Of a DNA stretch of 64,000 nucleotides, positions 1 through 8,425 are shown piece by piece. The notes beneath the pieces were generated by a model. That model ran no database searches. It had not been told where the DNA came from and saw only the letters and a list, made by a program, of their open reading frames with translations. The stretch is from Neobacillus mesonae. Lineage in GTDB: Bacteria; Bacillota; Bacilli; Paenibacillales; Paenibacillaceae. Position numbers and translations under genes: made by a program. Position 1 is the stretch's first letter; each line of letters opens with the position of its first letter. The stretch lies in NCBI GenBank assembly GCA_023715865.1, contig JAMBOW010000008.1:62001-126000 (forward strand), in the 5' to 3' direction.

Positions 1-89
1 GATATTTAAAATTATTTAATGACTAAAATGAATATAATAATCTCTTGGACAGCATCTCTATGATGTGTACTAAGAGTTTACCAGTGTTG

Positions 90-851
90 CTAATGCTCTT
101 CGTGAATCGATGCCTGTGCGATGTAAACCATAGACAGAATCGTAAAGATAAATGCCTGCAGCGCACCGACAAAAATACTGAAGCCTTGCCACACGGCCAA
201 AACAGGTATTCCCACCCATGTAAGCTTTAATATGGTCGAGATTAGAATCTCACCGGCGAAGATATTCGCAAACAAACGAATTGCGAGTGCGATTGGTTTC
301 GCCAAGTTCTCGATAATATTAAGCGGAAGGAAGACTGGGAACGGCTCAATATAATGCTTGAGATAATGCTTACGATTGTGCTTGAGACCAAGATAATGGA
401 TAAGGATGAATACCACAAGCGCCAAACCTGCCGTAATAGAGATATCCGCTGTAGGTGATTTCCACCACAGAATGTGTGCAGGATGAGTTGGATCCACATG
501 TGTTGTTGCTTGGATAACTTGTCCAAAGATCATATCCTCATCGTAATGCTCTGTAATTACAGCAAACGGCAATCCCAGCAAGTTAGCTACAAGGATAAAC
601 AGGATCAGCGTGAGACCCAACGTAATGTATGGTTTACCTTTGCTAAGAGGCATTGCGCTTGCAACGATGTTCTGTACGAATTCCACGACCCATTCCATAA
701 AATTCTGCAATTTGGACGGATTCTCGACAGACAAATTTCGTGTTGCTAATTTCACAAGCAGGAATACGACAAGAACCGTTACCGCCAGCATCAACACTGC
801 GGAAAGATCAATGTTAAGCCCCCCGAGTTTGATTATAGGTGATTCATGCAT
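90..851 (-). CDS. atpB: F0F1 ATP synthase subunit a
   Basis: Membrane subunit a of ATP synthase, which forms the proton half-channels beside the c-ring. The 253-residue protein has the expected series of hydrophobic helices and the conserved subunit-a stretch around residues 180-200 (PIALAIRLFANIFAGE) containing the essential arginine. Start is ATG, 11 bases after an AAAGGGGTG ribosome binding site. It lies 35 bases after atpI in the same direction, and the rest of the operon (atpE onward) should continue past the left edge. The 89 bases to the left of the stop hold no gene. Confidence 0.97.
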   Translation of the reverse strand: MHESPIIKLGGLNIDLSAVLMLAVTVLVVFLLVKLATRNLSVENPSKLQNFMEWVVEFVQNIVASAMPLSKGKPYITLGLTLILFILVANLLGLPFAVITEHYDEDMIFGQVIQATTHVDPTHPAHILWWKSPTADISITAGLALVVFILIHYLGLKHNRKHYLKHYIEPFPVFLPLNIIENLAKPIALAIRLFANIFAGEILISTILKLTWVGIPVLAVWQGFSIFVGALQAFIFTILSMVYIAQASIHEEH

Positions 852-886
852 AGTGACTTTTTCACCCCTTTCCCGTAGTTAATGTG

Positions 887-1264
887 CTAACCTTTTTTTC
901 TGATACTTTCAATAATACTTACCGGAACAGCGAGTACCTGCACCAAGAAAAGCCCAGCAACTGTAGCCCATATTGAAACGGAATCAAACCGGATTGCAAA
1001 CATAATCGCAAGTATCGTAATACAGATCCGGGTCAGGAATCCAAAGTTAATTCGCCTGCCTTGGACCTCAGCAGCGACTTCTGATACCTGCTTCACTTTG
1101 ATAGACAGATATCGAAAATTAAATAATCCTGCAGATAATCCGATAATAAATCCTAGGGAAACAGAACGGTATTCAGGAAACAGTGCCCATCCCAGAAAAG
1201 CAAATGCCAGCAGGAAGAACGTTACTCTAGTAACTGCATTTACAATGGAAGACAAACTAATCAT
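887..1264 (-). CDS. atpI: ATP synthase subunit I (AtpI)
   Basis: Small membrane protein of 125 residues with four predicted hydrophobic segments, matching the length and position of AtpI, which precedes atpB in Bacillus operons. Known AtpI proteins assist c-ring assembly; here the function is inferred from family and position. It overlaps the preceding atpZ gene by 8 bases, so the two are probably translationally coupled. Confidence 0.85.
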   Translation of the reverse strand: MISLSSIVNAVTRVTFFLLAFAFLGWALFPEYRSVSLGFIIGLSAGLFNFRYLSIKVKQVSEVAAEVQGRRINFGFLTRICITILAIMFAIRFDSVSIWATVAGLFLVQVLAVPVSIIESIRKKG

Positions 1265-1487
1265 TTTGTTCCCCCAAAAACTTCTTAATAAATATAGCTA
1301 TGTTCAGAACCCCCAGCACCAATCCCACCATACATCCGATAGCGATGAAGTAGGCTTGGCCGTTCATAAGGTTCATTAGCCACCGACCCGCAAAAAATCC
1401 AATGGTTATGTAAGCAGCCAGCAGGATGCCGGAACCACCGATCGAAAGAGCAATTAACCATGGTTTATCTTGGTTCATATTAGACAC
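1257..1487 (-). CDS. atpZ: AtpZ/AtpI-family ATP synthase accessory protein
   Basis: 76-residue protein with two hydrophobic helices (about residues 12-33 and 43-66), the layout of AtpZ proteins, which lead many ATP synthase operons and are linked to assembly or ion supply. The start may be GTG at 1487 (7 bases after AAAGGG) or ATG at 1478. First gene of the atp operon, downstream of a strong sigma-A-like promoter. Confidence 0.75.
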   Translation of the reverse strand: MSNMNQDKPWLIALSIGGSGILLAAYITIGFFAGRWLMNLMNGQAYFIAIGCMVGLVLGVLNIAIFIKKFLGEQND

Positions 1488-1596
1488 AACCCATCCCTTT
1501 AGAAAGCGCTGTAAATGGTAAATGAGTCAAATTCTCGTCTTTCCTAATATCCCGGAAAAACGAGCGAATTTGCGTCTGGCTTGTCCAATCCCAATT

Positions 1597-1626
1597 ATCT
1601 TACTTAATGGTTAAACTGTTTGTCAA
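1597..1626 (-). promoter_or_regulatory. Probable sigma-A promoter of the atp operon
   Basis: On the minus strand a perfect -35 TTGACA (1621-1626) is followed after 18 bases by TAAGAT (1597-1602). It lies about 110 bases before atpZ and is the only strong promoter in the 277-base gap between wecB and the atp operon. Confidence 0.65.
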
Positions 1627-1712
1627 TCGGTCGATTCCTTGCTCCAGCTGTGAAAAATGCCTTGAAAAACAATGAAAAAAACTCACGAAACCTCCCAAAC
1701 CCGCGTAAACCG

Positions 1713-1727
1713 TACAGTTTAACTGTA
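1713..1727. repeat. 15-bp perfect palindrome between wecB and the atp operon
   Basis: TACAGTTTAACTGTA is a perfect 7-1-7 palindrome about 40 bases after the wecB stop. It is not followed by a T-tract on either strand, so a simple terminator is not supported. A related AACTGT/ACAGTT pair occurs at 8522-8539 and an AACAGTTTAAC string lies in the atp promoter spacer. Role unknown. Confidence 0.5.
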
Positions 1728-1764
1728 TGCTGTACTGTTGACTTTTTATGAGTAGGGAAAATAA

Positions 1765-2919
1765 TTAATTTTCGAACTTTCTGTGAAAACGCTCTGGACG
1801 CTCTTCTTTTTTACCAAAATGGTGCAAAATCGCACTGACAATACGTTCAGAAGCATGTCCGTCACCAAATGGATTCGCTGCTTCGCTCATTGAAGCATAC
1901 AGCTCAGCATCCGTTAATAACGCCTTCGTTCTGGCATATACATGCTCCTCATCCGTACCAACGAGCTCCAGTGTTCCGGCTTCAATGCCTTCCGGTCTTT
2001 CCGTCGTATCCCGAAGCACAAGTACAGGCACGCCAAAGGATGGCGCTTCCTCCTGCATACCACCTGAATCTGTAAGGATCAGATGCGTATGCTGATAAAT
2101 ATTATGTGTATCAACAACATCCAGCGGATCAATTAACTTGATGCGCGGATGACCGCCTAAGATTTCATACGCAGGCTCCTTTACTGCAGGACTCAGATGC
2201 ACTGGGTACACAATTACTACATCCTCAAATTCATCAGCTATACGTTTAACCGCTTTGAAAATGTTGCGGTGAGGCTCACCTTGTGACTCCCGGCGATGTG
2301 CCGTCATGAAGATCAGTCTCTTGCCCTTCGCGAATTCGAGCACTGGATGTGTGTAATCCTCCCGTACAGTATATTGAAACACATCTGTGACCGTGTTGCC
2401 TGTGATGTACACACTTGACTCTGGTTTATTTTCCTTGAGAAGATTCGCTCCGGACATGTCCGTTGGTGCAAAATGCAAGTCAGCAAGCACTCCAGTGAGC
2501 TGTCTATTCATCTCTTCAGGGTACGGAGAAAGCTTGTTCCAGGTACGAAGTCCTGCTTCTACATGCCCTACTTTAATCTGCTGTAAAAATGCAGCATAGC
2601 TGGCGAGGAAAGTCGTCAGCGTATCTCCATGAACCAGGACGATGTCCGGTTTTGCTTCCTGCAGAACCGGTTCTAGCCCCTGAAGGACCCGTACTGTAAT
2701 TTCGTTCAGCGTCTGGCGGTCCTTCATCACATCCAGATCATAATTCGGCGTAATGTTGAATACTTCAAGCACCTGATCCAGCATCTGACGATGCTGTGCC
2801 GTAACACATACAATCGATTCGATCTCGTCAGGATGACGTTCCAGCTCCAGTATTAACGGAGCCATCTTAATCGCTTCCGGGCGGACTCCGAAAACAGTCA
2901 TTATTTTAATCTTCGACAT
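1765..2919 (-). CDS. wecB: UDP-N-acetylglucosamine 2-epimerase (non-hydrolysing)
   Basis: Interconverts UDP-GlcNAc and UDP-ManNAc, supplying ManNAc for teichoic-acid linkage units or surface polysaccharide (mnaA in Bacillus). The 384-residue length fits the family. Visible motifs include the N-terminal GVRPEAIKMAPL loop, HGDTLTTF near residue 96 and the nucleotide-binding DSGGMQEEAPSFG stretch near residue 286. ATG start is 11 bases after AAAGGGG. It follows upp by 29 bases, so the two are likely co-transcribed. Confidence 0.95.
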   Translation of the reverse strand: MSKIKIMTVFGVRPEAIKMAPLILELERHPDEIESIVCVTAQHRQMLDQVLEVFNITPNYDLDVMKDRQTLNEITVRVLQGLEPVLQEAKPDIVLVHGDTLTTFLASYAAFLQQIKVGHVEAGLRTWNKLSPYPEEMNRQLTGVLADLHFAPTDMSGANLLKENKPESSVYITGNTVTDVFQYTVREDYTHPVLEFAKGKRLIFMTAHRRESQGEPHRNIFKAVKRIADEFEDVVIVYPVHLSPAVKEPAYEILGGHPRIKLIDPLDVVDTHNIYQHTHLILTDSGGMQEEAPSFGVPVLVLRDTTERPEGIEAGTLELVGTDEEHVYARTKALLTDAELYASMSEAANPFGDGHASERIVSAILHHFGKKEERPERFHRKFEN

Positions 2920-2948
2920 TCGTTATGAGCCCCTTTGTTCCAGATTTA

Positions 2949-3578
2949 TTATTTCGTTCCGTATAAACGGTCGCCTGCATCGCCCAAGCCTGGAATGATA
3001 TAACCGTGCTCATCCAGACGCTCATCCAGTGCCGCAACGTAGATGTCTACATCCGGGTGAGCATCATGAACAGCCTTAACGCCCTCCGGCGCAGCGATCA
3101 GGTTCATCATCTTAATTTGAGTACAGCCGCGCTTCTTCAGCACATCGATAGCCGCAATCGCGGATCCGCCTGTTGCCAGCATTGGATCGATAACAATCAG
3201 CTCACGCTCTGTCACATCCGTAGGCAGCTTTGTGTAATACTCGACAGGCTGCAGTGTTTCAGGGTCACGGAACAGACCTACATGGCCGACTTTCGCAGCT
3301 GGAATAAGCTTCACGACGCCGTCTAGCATTCCAAGACCTGCACGCAAAATAGGAATAAGCCCCAGCATACGGCCTGAGATTACTTTTCCATCTGTTTCTG
3401 CTACAGGTGTTTGTACCGTTATTGTTTCGAGCGGAATATCACGTGTAATTTCGTATGCCATCAAAGTTGCCACTTCATCTACGAGTTCGCGAAAATCCTT
3501 TGTGTTCGTGCGCATGTCACGAATAATTGTCAATTTGTGTTGAATCAACGGGTGATCACATACCACCAATTTTCCCAT
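2949..3578 (-). CDS. upp: Uracil phosphoribosyltransferase
   Basis: Cytosolic salvage enzyme converting uracil and PRPP to UMP. 209 residues as usual for Upp, with the PRPP-binding loop DPMLATGGSA near residues 131-140 and the uracil-binding GDAGDRLYGTK C-terminus. Start ATG is 8 bases after GGAGGG. A terminator separates it from glyA upstream, so it has its own promoter. Confidence 0.97.
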   Translation of the reverse strand: MGKLVVCDHPLIQHKLTIIRDMRTNTKDFRELVDEVATLMAYEITRDIPLETITVQTPVAETDGKVISGRMLGLIPILRAGLGMLDGVVKLIPAAKVGHVGLFRDPETLQPVEYYTKLPTDVTERELIVIDPMLATGGSAIAAIDVLKKRGCTQIKMMNLIAAPEGVKAVHDAHPDVDIYVAALDERLDEHGYIIPGLGDAGDRLYGTK

Positions 3579-3667
3579 TGCTTGTTCCCTCCGGTAGGTT
3601 CTTCATTCATCATCGAGACGCCTTGTTCTACAACAATATAATACGGGCAGGTCGATAAATCCTGTAT

Positions 3668-3676
3668 ATTATATCA
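3668..3676 (-). promoter_or_regulatory. Candidate extended -10 promoter for upp-wecB
   Basis: Minus-strand TGATATAAT is an extended -10 (TGnTATAAT) about 90 bases before upp, just after the glyA terminator. No good -35 hexamer is visible, which is tolerated with an extended -10. Confidence 0.4.
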
Positions 3677-3726
3677 TTCCCTTTCCGTAAATTCACCTGC
3701 CATTGCAATGTTCTTCCCAACATTGC

Positions 3727-3763
3727 AAAAAAGACCGAGACTACATAAAAAGCAGCTCGGTCC
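3727..3763 (-). terminator. Rho-independent terminator of ywlG-glyA
   Basis: Minus strand shows GACCGAG/CTCGGTC arms (3756-3762 and 3733-3739) followed by six T. It lies about 60 bases past the glyA stop. Confidence 0.85.
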
Positions 3764-3821
3764 ATTTTGAAAAGAAATAGCCGATATAGCTAAATCTCAG
3801 TATTGGAATATAAATATGATT

Positions 3822-5069
3822 TTAGTACTTAAGCTCCGGATAAAGTGGGAATTTGTCGGTTAATGCTGTTACTTGGCGTTTTGCTTCTTCCAAGATGGTT
3901 GCGTCCTGTGAGTTCTTCAGCGTCTTCGCAATGATCTTACCGATTTCCACCATGGCCTCCTCGTTCATGCCGCGGGAAGTCGCAGCTGGAGTACCGATAC
4001 GGATACCGCTTGTTACAAACGGACTTGTAGGATCAAACGGAATCGCATTCTTGTTAACCGTAATACCAATGGAATCAAGTACATGCTCTGCGTCTTTACC
4101 TGTAATGTTAATATTGCGGGTATCGATCAGCATCAAGTGGTTGTCAGTACCGCCAGAGACGATATTGAGACCTTCGGCAACGAGAGTTTCAGCCAGCACT
4201 TGTGCATTTTTCACTACGTTCTGCGCATAAGTCTTGAAGGAAGGCTGCAAAGCTTCGCCAAGAGCCACTGCTTTTGCAGCAATGACATGCATGAGTGGTC
4301 CGCCTTGACTTCCAGGGAATACCGCTTTATCAATTGCAGCAGCCCACGGTTTGCGTGTCAAAATCATCCCGCCGCGAGGTCCGCGAAGCGTTTTATGCGT
4401 AGTCGTTGTTACGAAATGGGCATGAGGTACCGGATTTGGATGCAGACCTGCAGCCACCAGTCCGGCAATATGAGCCATATCGACCATGAACAAAGCGCCC
4501 ACATCATTTGCGATGGAAGCGAGTGCTTCAAAATCAATGGTGCGCGGATATGCGCTCGCACCAGCAACAATCAAACGAGGACGATGTTTGAAAGCAGCTT
4601 TACGCACTTCATTATAATCAATACGGAACGTATCTTCCTGTACTCCATAAGCTACAAAGTTGTACAACAGACCGGAAGCATTCACCGGGCTGCCGTGAGT
4701 TAAATGGCCGCCATGCGCCAGGTTCATACCAAGCACCGTGTCACCAGGCTTCAATGCTGCAAGATATACAGCCATATTTGCCTGTGCACCGGAATGCGGC
4801 TGAACATTGACATGCTCTGCGCCAAACAGTTCTTTGGCACGGTCACGTGCGATATCTTCAACGATATCCACATGCTCGCATCCGCCGTAGTAACGTTTAC
4901 CTGGGTATCCTTCTGCATATTTGTTCGTGAGAACGGAGCCCATGGCCTCCATAACCGCTTCAGAAACAATATTTTCCGAGGCAATCAGCTCGATATTGTT
5001 TTGCTGGCGTTTCAGTTCAAGTCCCATCGCATTCAGTACTTCTGGGTCAGCTTTGCGCAATTGTTCCAT
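3822..5069 (-). CDS. glyA: Serine hydroxymethyltransferase
   Basis: PLP enzyme converting serine and tetrahydrofolate to glycine and methylene-THF, the main one-carbon source. The 415-residue protein carries the PLP lysine motif TTTTHKTLRGPRGG near residue 225. An upstream in-frame TTG would include the ribosome binding site itself, so ATG at 5069, 8 bases after GGGAGG, is chosen. It lies 44 bases after ywlG with no terminator between, so both are downstream of the ZTP riboswitch at 5853-5930. Confidence 0.97.
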   Translation of the reverse strand: MEQLRKADPEVLNAMGLELKRQQNNIELIASENIVSEAVMEAMGSVLTNKYAEGYPGKRYYGGCEHVDIVEDIARDRAKELFGAEHVNVQPHSGAQANMAVYLAALKPGDTVLGMNLAHGGHLTHGSPVNASGLLYNFVAYGVQEDTFRIDYNEVRKAAFKHRPRLIVAGASAYPRTIDFEALASIANDVGALFMVDMAHIAGLVAAGLHPNPVPHAHFVTTTTHKTLRGPRGGMILTRKPWAAAIDKAVFPGSQGGPLMHVIAAKAVALGEALQPSFKTYAQNVVKNAQVLAETLVAEGLNIVSGGTDNHLMLIDTRNINITGKDAEHVLDSIGITVNKNAIPFDPTSPFVTSGIRIGTPAATSRGMNEEAMVEIGKIIAKTLKNSQDATILEEAKRQVTALTDKFPLYPELKY

Positions 5070-5113
5070 GACATTAATTCCTCCCAAGTTATCGCTATAT
5101 TTTAAATAAAAGG

Positions 5114-5710
5114 TTACTCACATGTTGGTGCGTTACCGGTTACCTCAAGCTGGTATACGGCACGCTCGCCGCCAATCAGCTTTGGTCTCGTCAAAGCTGT
5201 AGTCACACGCGCTTCTCCGATATAACGCCTTGCAGTCCGATACGGGACTGCCACCCGCTTCAAATGCATGCCGATGAGCGTCTCACCAATGTCCATTCCC
5301 GCATGGGCCTCAATCGTTTCAGCAAGGCATGGCTCTTTCATAGAACGGTAAGCGGCTGCTGCCATCGAGCCTCCAGCCTTTGGAACAGGAACTGCCGATA
5401 CCTCCGTCAGTCCAAGACGTTCAAGCAGCGAACGTTCCATCACCAAGGCACGGTTCAGATGCTCGCAGCACTGGAATGCCACATCAAAACCATAGGCAGC
5501 CTTCACTTCGCCTACGCCTTGCAGCAAAGCCTCTGCAATCTCTGATGCACCGCCCGTCCCGATACGTTTACCGGCTACTTCGCTTGTGCTCGTACCGATG
5601 ACAACAACCTTGCCGGGTCCAAGCTTCCCCTCTTTGGCCAGCTCCCCCAGCACCTCAGCCGTATGCACCGCTATATCGCGCCATTCCGTCATACCGCCAT
5701 TCTGTTCCAT
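5114..5710 (-). CDS. ywlG: DUF436/TIGR01440 family protein (YwlG)
   Basis: 198-residue cytosolic protein of the YwlG family, whose biochemical role is not established. Visible features are a GTSTSEVAGKRIG stretch near residue 31 and a CCEHLNRALV motif near residue 70, both typical of the family. ATG at 5710 gives the usual family length; the open frame runs further upstream only through the riboswitch leader. It sits directly before glyA, as in Bacillus subtilis, and first behind the ZTP riboswitch, which links it to folate/one-carbon or purine metabolism by context. Confidence 0.85.
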   Translation of the reverse strand: MEQNGGMTEWRDIAVHTAEVLGELAKEGKLGPGKVVVIGTSTSEVAGKRIGTGGASEIAEALLQGVGEVKAAYGFDVAFQCCEHLNRALVMERSLLERLGLTEVSAVPVPKAGGSMAAAAYRSMKEPCLAETIEAHAGMDIGETLIGMHLKRVAVPYRTARRYIGEARVTTALTRPKLIGGERAVYQLEVTGNAPTCE

Positions 5711-5802
5711 AGCCTTAGAACCATCCTTCCTATAACGCCCTATTTTACGATCTTGTTTAAGTACATTCTGTCTTATTATACCGAAAAATATGGCGAAAGA
5801 CG

Positions 5803-5853
5803 AAAAAAGAGCAATCTGTACACAAGTAAACTTGCGCACAGAAATGCTCTTTT
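5803..5853 (-). terminator. Riboswitch expression-platform terminator
   Basis: Minus strand: AAAAGAGCA (5853-5845) pairs with TGCTCTTTT (5813-5805), with a second pairing inside (TGTGCGCAAG with CTTGTGTACA), ending in six T. The 5' arm begins at the last base of the conserved CGCCTGGGCA of the aptamer, so aptamer folding and terminator folding compete. Confidence 0.85.
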
Positions 5854-5930
5854 GCCCAGGCGACCGGCCGTTTACTCCGATGCTCCATCGTGGTTTAATC
5901 CACATTCGTCGCCAGTTACACCGGAATCTC
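5853..5930 (-). ncRNA. ZTP (ZMP) riboswitch, pfl motif, upstream of ywlG-glyA
   Basis: The minus strand shows the conserved elements of the pfl/ZTP aptamer in order: AACTGGCGA (5917-5909), hairpin GTGGATTAAACCAC (5903-5890), GATGGAGCATC (5889-5879) and the 3' CGCCTGGGCA (5862-5853). It is flanked by a promoter and by an overlapping terminator. The family senses ZTP/ZMP, a signal of 10-formyl-THF shortage, and normally turns on one-carbon genes, here ywlG and glyA. Recognised from the consensus; no covariance-model search was run. Confidence 0.88.
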
Positions 5931-5942
5931 ATCTTCCTCTAC

Positions 5943-5971
5943 ATCATAAACAATCGGATGTTAGAAATCAA
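5943..5971 (-). promoter_or_regulatory. Sigma-A-like promoter of the riboswitch leader
   Basis: Minus strand -35 TTGATT (5966-5971), 17-base spacer and -10 TATGAT (5943-5948). Transcription would start about 5 to 10 bases before the aptamer. Confidence 0.65.
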
Positions 5972-6000
5972 CTATTTCTATTGCCTTTGCTATAAATGTT

Positions 6001-6579
6001 TTAAGCCTGGCTCAGCTTATCCAGAACTCGTTCAACAGCCGTACGGATTTCTGCGGCAGTCACATCATAGTCTTCTCTGCTTCCGCCAAACGGATCGGAA
6101 ATATCAAAGCTTGGAATACGCTGCTGAATCTCGATAATCCGCTGACGATCAGATGCTGTAACGCCCTGCCCGAGCGCTCGTTTCATTTCCCAGTCTGCAT
6201 ATAAACGATCCAGTTCTCTTAGATCCTCCAGGACTTTAGTATCATCCTCTGCATACTCTTTTAAAGTAAAGATCTTGTCCGCGCTTTCCGGAAAATGATG
6301 AATGACATGCTGCTTGTGAGAGCCGGTTAAAGTCAGAATGAGATCCGCCCAGCCTACGAGCTCGCGATTCATTGAGGATGAAGTAATTACATCATGAATT
6401 TCATGATCCTTTAAGACTGCGGCTGCATGACGCGAAATCGTACTTCCGTCTATTGCAGATACACCTGCCGAACGGACTTCTACGCTGATGTTTCGTAAAG
6501 CAGCTGCTTTACGAAACAGCCCTTCAGCCATAGGACTCCGGCATGTGTTACCTGTGCATACAAATAAAATGTTCTTCAT
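6001..6579 (-). CDS. ywlE: Low-molecular-weight protein arginine phosphatase (YwlE-like)
   Basis: LMW-PTP fold enzyme. The P-loop CTGNTCRS near residues 8-15 has the CX5R signature, and the threonine before the second cysteine (Thr12) matches the residue that gives Bacillus YwlE its phospho-arginine specificity. The general-acid DPF motif is near residue 158. At 192 residues it is longer than the ~150 of B. subtilis YwlE because of an insertion around residues 110-150. ATG at 6579 is 8 bases after GGAGG; the earlier ATG at 6585 is too close to it. Confidence 0.88.
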   Translation of the reverse strand: MKNILFVCTGNTCRSPMAEGLFRKAAALRNISVEVRSAGVSAIDGSTISRHAAAVLKDHEIHDVITSSSMNRELVGWADLILTLTGSHKQHVIHHFPESADKIFTLKEYAEDDTKVLEDLRELDRLYADWEMKRALGQGVTASDRQRIIEIQQRIPSFDISDPFGGSREDYDVTAAEIRTAVERVLDKLSQA

Positions 6580-6675
6580 GATCATCACCTCCAAATTCAT
6601 GTATAAATAATGTCTGTTCAATTGATTGAGATGATTTCTATTTTATGATGCTTTGATTCAATATGCAAAAAGGAG

Positions 6676-7236
6676 TTAGAAGATGAACAGCATACCGAAA
6701 GCAAGCAGAATGGCTCCTCCCACTGCTTCCCCGTATTCACCCAAATTACGGCTGACCCTTCTGCCGATCAAAAGCCCCACTAACGACATAAAAAATCCAC
6801 AGATACCAAAAGCCATGACCGTCAGCCATAAATCGCTTCTGAACATCCCCAGTGTAACGCCCACGGAGAAAGAATCGATGCTGACACTGACGGCAAAAAC
6901 CATGGTTCCCGTAAAAGTCCGATGATCCATAAAGCTGGACTCACCAGGTCTTAAGGCATTAAAAATCATATGTGCACCTAAAGCAAGAAGCAGTCCTCCG
7001 GCAACATAGGATGTTATTTGTCCTAGAAACGAGCTGACGTATTGACCGGTGTAAAAACCGATCAAAGGCATGAGTATATGGAACAAAGATATCAACAGGC
7101 TCAGTCGAAGCACATGAAGAAGCCGGATCCCTTTCATGCCAATTCCTATACCTAGTGAAAATGCGTCCATTCCTAAAGCCACAGCCATGATCATAATTGT
7201 AAAGAGATGGCCGAGTTCAGCAGGTGCCACCAGCAT
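6676..7236 (-). CDS. mntP: Manganese efflux pump MntP family
   Basis: 186-residue membrane protein with about six hydrophobic helices and the duplicated acidic motifs of MntP (ALGMDAFSLGIGIGMKG near residue 20 and VSIDSFSVGVTLGMF near residue 118). It probably exports Mn2+. It sits between sua5 and ywlE, the position of ywlD in Bacillus. No yybP-ykoY manganese riboswitch is visible in the 85-base gap upstream. Confidence 0.88.
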   Translation of the reverse strand: MLVAPAELGHLFTIMIMAVALGMDAFSLGIGIGMKGIRLLHVLRLSLLISLFHILMPLIGFYTGQYVSSFLGQITSYVAGGLLLALGAHMIFNALRPGESSFMDHRTFTGTMVFAVSVSIDSFSVGVTLGMFRSDLWLTVMAFGICGFFMSLVGLLIGRRVSRNLGEYGEAVGGAILLAFGMLFIF

Positions 7237-7321
7237 TTATTCATACCCCCATGTCCACTTTAAGTCTTGTACACGATATGCGGACAAGATTTAAAACATG
7301 ACAAAAGGATATAAAAACGAT

Positions 7322-8425
7322 TCAGTCTGATACGTGAATCACCTGATGCCCTGCTGCCTTCAGCAAACGATTCATAATAGCTGCACCGAGCCCTTCAGAA
7401 GGACAAGCCTCGGCTAATATATACGTGGCTCCAATCTCATCGCAGCTGCGCAAAGCTGCATAGAGAAGGTGTGCACCTTCGGACAGACGATCTAAGCTGC
7501 CAAGCGAGAAAAGACCATCTGCACGATATGCCTCAATGTGCTCACTGAAAGCAAGCACTGCTGTGAACTCTCCGCGTAATTTAGCATCACGAAGTGATTT
7601 AGAGATATAAGGAGTAACGGCAGAAGGAGCACCTTCTACAACACATAGCTTGCCTTTAGGCGCATAGTGAGTATATTTCATTCCCGGAGAACGAGGCACA
7701 AGCGAACGGTCATTTGCCCCGACGGTTAGTCCGGGGTCAAGGCGAACCTCAGCTGCAATGGTCTCCAGCTGTTCTGCCGTAATTCCTCCTGGACGCAGGA
7801 TGGTGATTACGCCGTCATCATCTGCTTGGACAACCGTCGATTCAACGCCTACTCCAGTGGCTCCCCCATCAACGATACCTGCTATACGCCCATCCAAATC
7901 TGTACTTACATGCTCCGCCAGTGTAGGGCTTGGTCTTCCCGAGCGATTAGCGCTTGGAGCAGCAACAGGACAATCCGCTAAGGAGAGCAGCTGCAAAGCT
8001 ACGGAATGATCCGGCATGCGGACGCCTACCGTATCCAGTCCTGCCGTAACTTTTTTAGATAAGACATCTGGCTTTATAGGTAAAATAATCGTGAGTGGTC
8101 CAGGCCAAAAGGCTTCCATTAATGCTTCGGAGACCGGATTCACTTCCTGCACAAATTCACGGAGCTGCTCCCGGCGGGCGATATGAACAATGAGCGGGTT
8201 ATCTGAAGGCCTTCCTTTGGCAGCAAATACAGCTTCCACCGCTTCTGTATTTCTGGCATCCGCCCCAAGTCCATACACCGTTTCCGTAGGAAACGCAACA
8301 ATGGAACCGTCCCGCAGAAGCTTTGCCGCTTCCTCCAGATGTTCCATCGCCTCATTCGTATTCAATTCCTGCCGGGCTTGATCCGCGCTGTGCTGCGGAG
8401 CCACTTTCCAATAGGAGGTCTTCAT
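7322..8425 (-). CDS. sua5: Threonylcarbamoyl-AMP synthase (Sua5/YwlC)
   Basis: Makes threonylcarbamoyl-adenylate from threonine, bicarbonate and ATP for t6A37 of tRNAs. The 367-residue protein has the N-terminal YrdC domain (FPTETVYGLGADA near residue 47, KGRPSDNPLIVH near residue 70) and a C-terminal Sua5 domain, so it is the long Sua5 form. ATG at 8425 lies 11 bases after GGGAG; an in-frame TTG at 8449 overlaps that site and is not used. Confidence 0.93.
   Translation of the reverse strand: MKTSYWKVAPQHSADQARQELNTNEAMEHLEEAAKLLRDGSIVAFPTETVYGLGADARNTEAVEAVFAAKGRPSDNPLIVHIARREQLREFVQEVNPVSEALMEAFWPGPLTIILPIKPDVLSKKVTAGLDTVGVRMPDHSVALQLLSLADCPVAAPSANRSGRPSPTLAEHVSTDLDGRIAGIVDGGATGVGVESTVVQADDDGVITILRPGGITAEQLETIAAEVRLDPGLTVGANDRSLVPRSPGMKYTHYAPKGKLCVVEGAPSAVTPYISKSLRDAKLRGEFTAVLAFSEHIEAYRADGLFSLGSLDRLSEGAHLLYAALRSCDEIGATYILAEACPSEGLGAAIMNRLLKAAGHQVIHVSD

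Noticed and set aside
4083..5105. Long plus-strand open frames opposite glyA
   Set aside because: They lie wholly antisense to a strong SHMT reading, lack plausible ribosome binding sites and look like shadow frames.
5790..6137. 115-codon plus-strand open frame across the ywlE end and the leader
   Set aside because: It runs through the ZTP aptamer and terminator on the opposite strand and shows no protein-family features.
6683..6925. 80-codon plus-strand frame with AAGGAG seven bases before its ATG
   Set aside because: Apart from the chance ribosome binding site it is antisense to the conserved 3' half of mntP and has no recognisable domain.
7237..7321. Possible yybP-ykoY manganese riboswitch before mntP
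   Set aside because: The 85-base gap is too short and lacks the conserved aptamer loops; only a weak TCTTGT/ACAAGA repeat is present.
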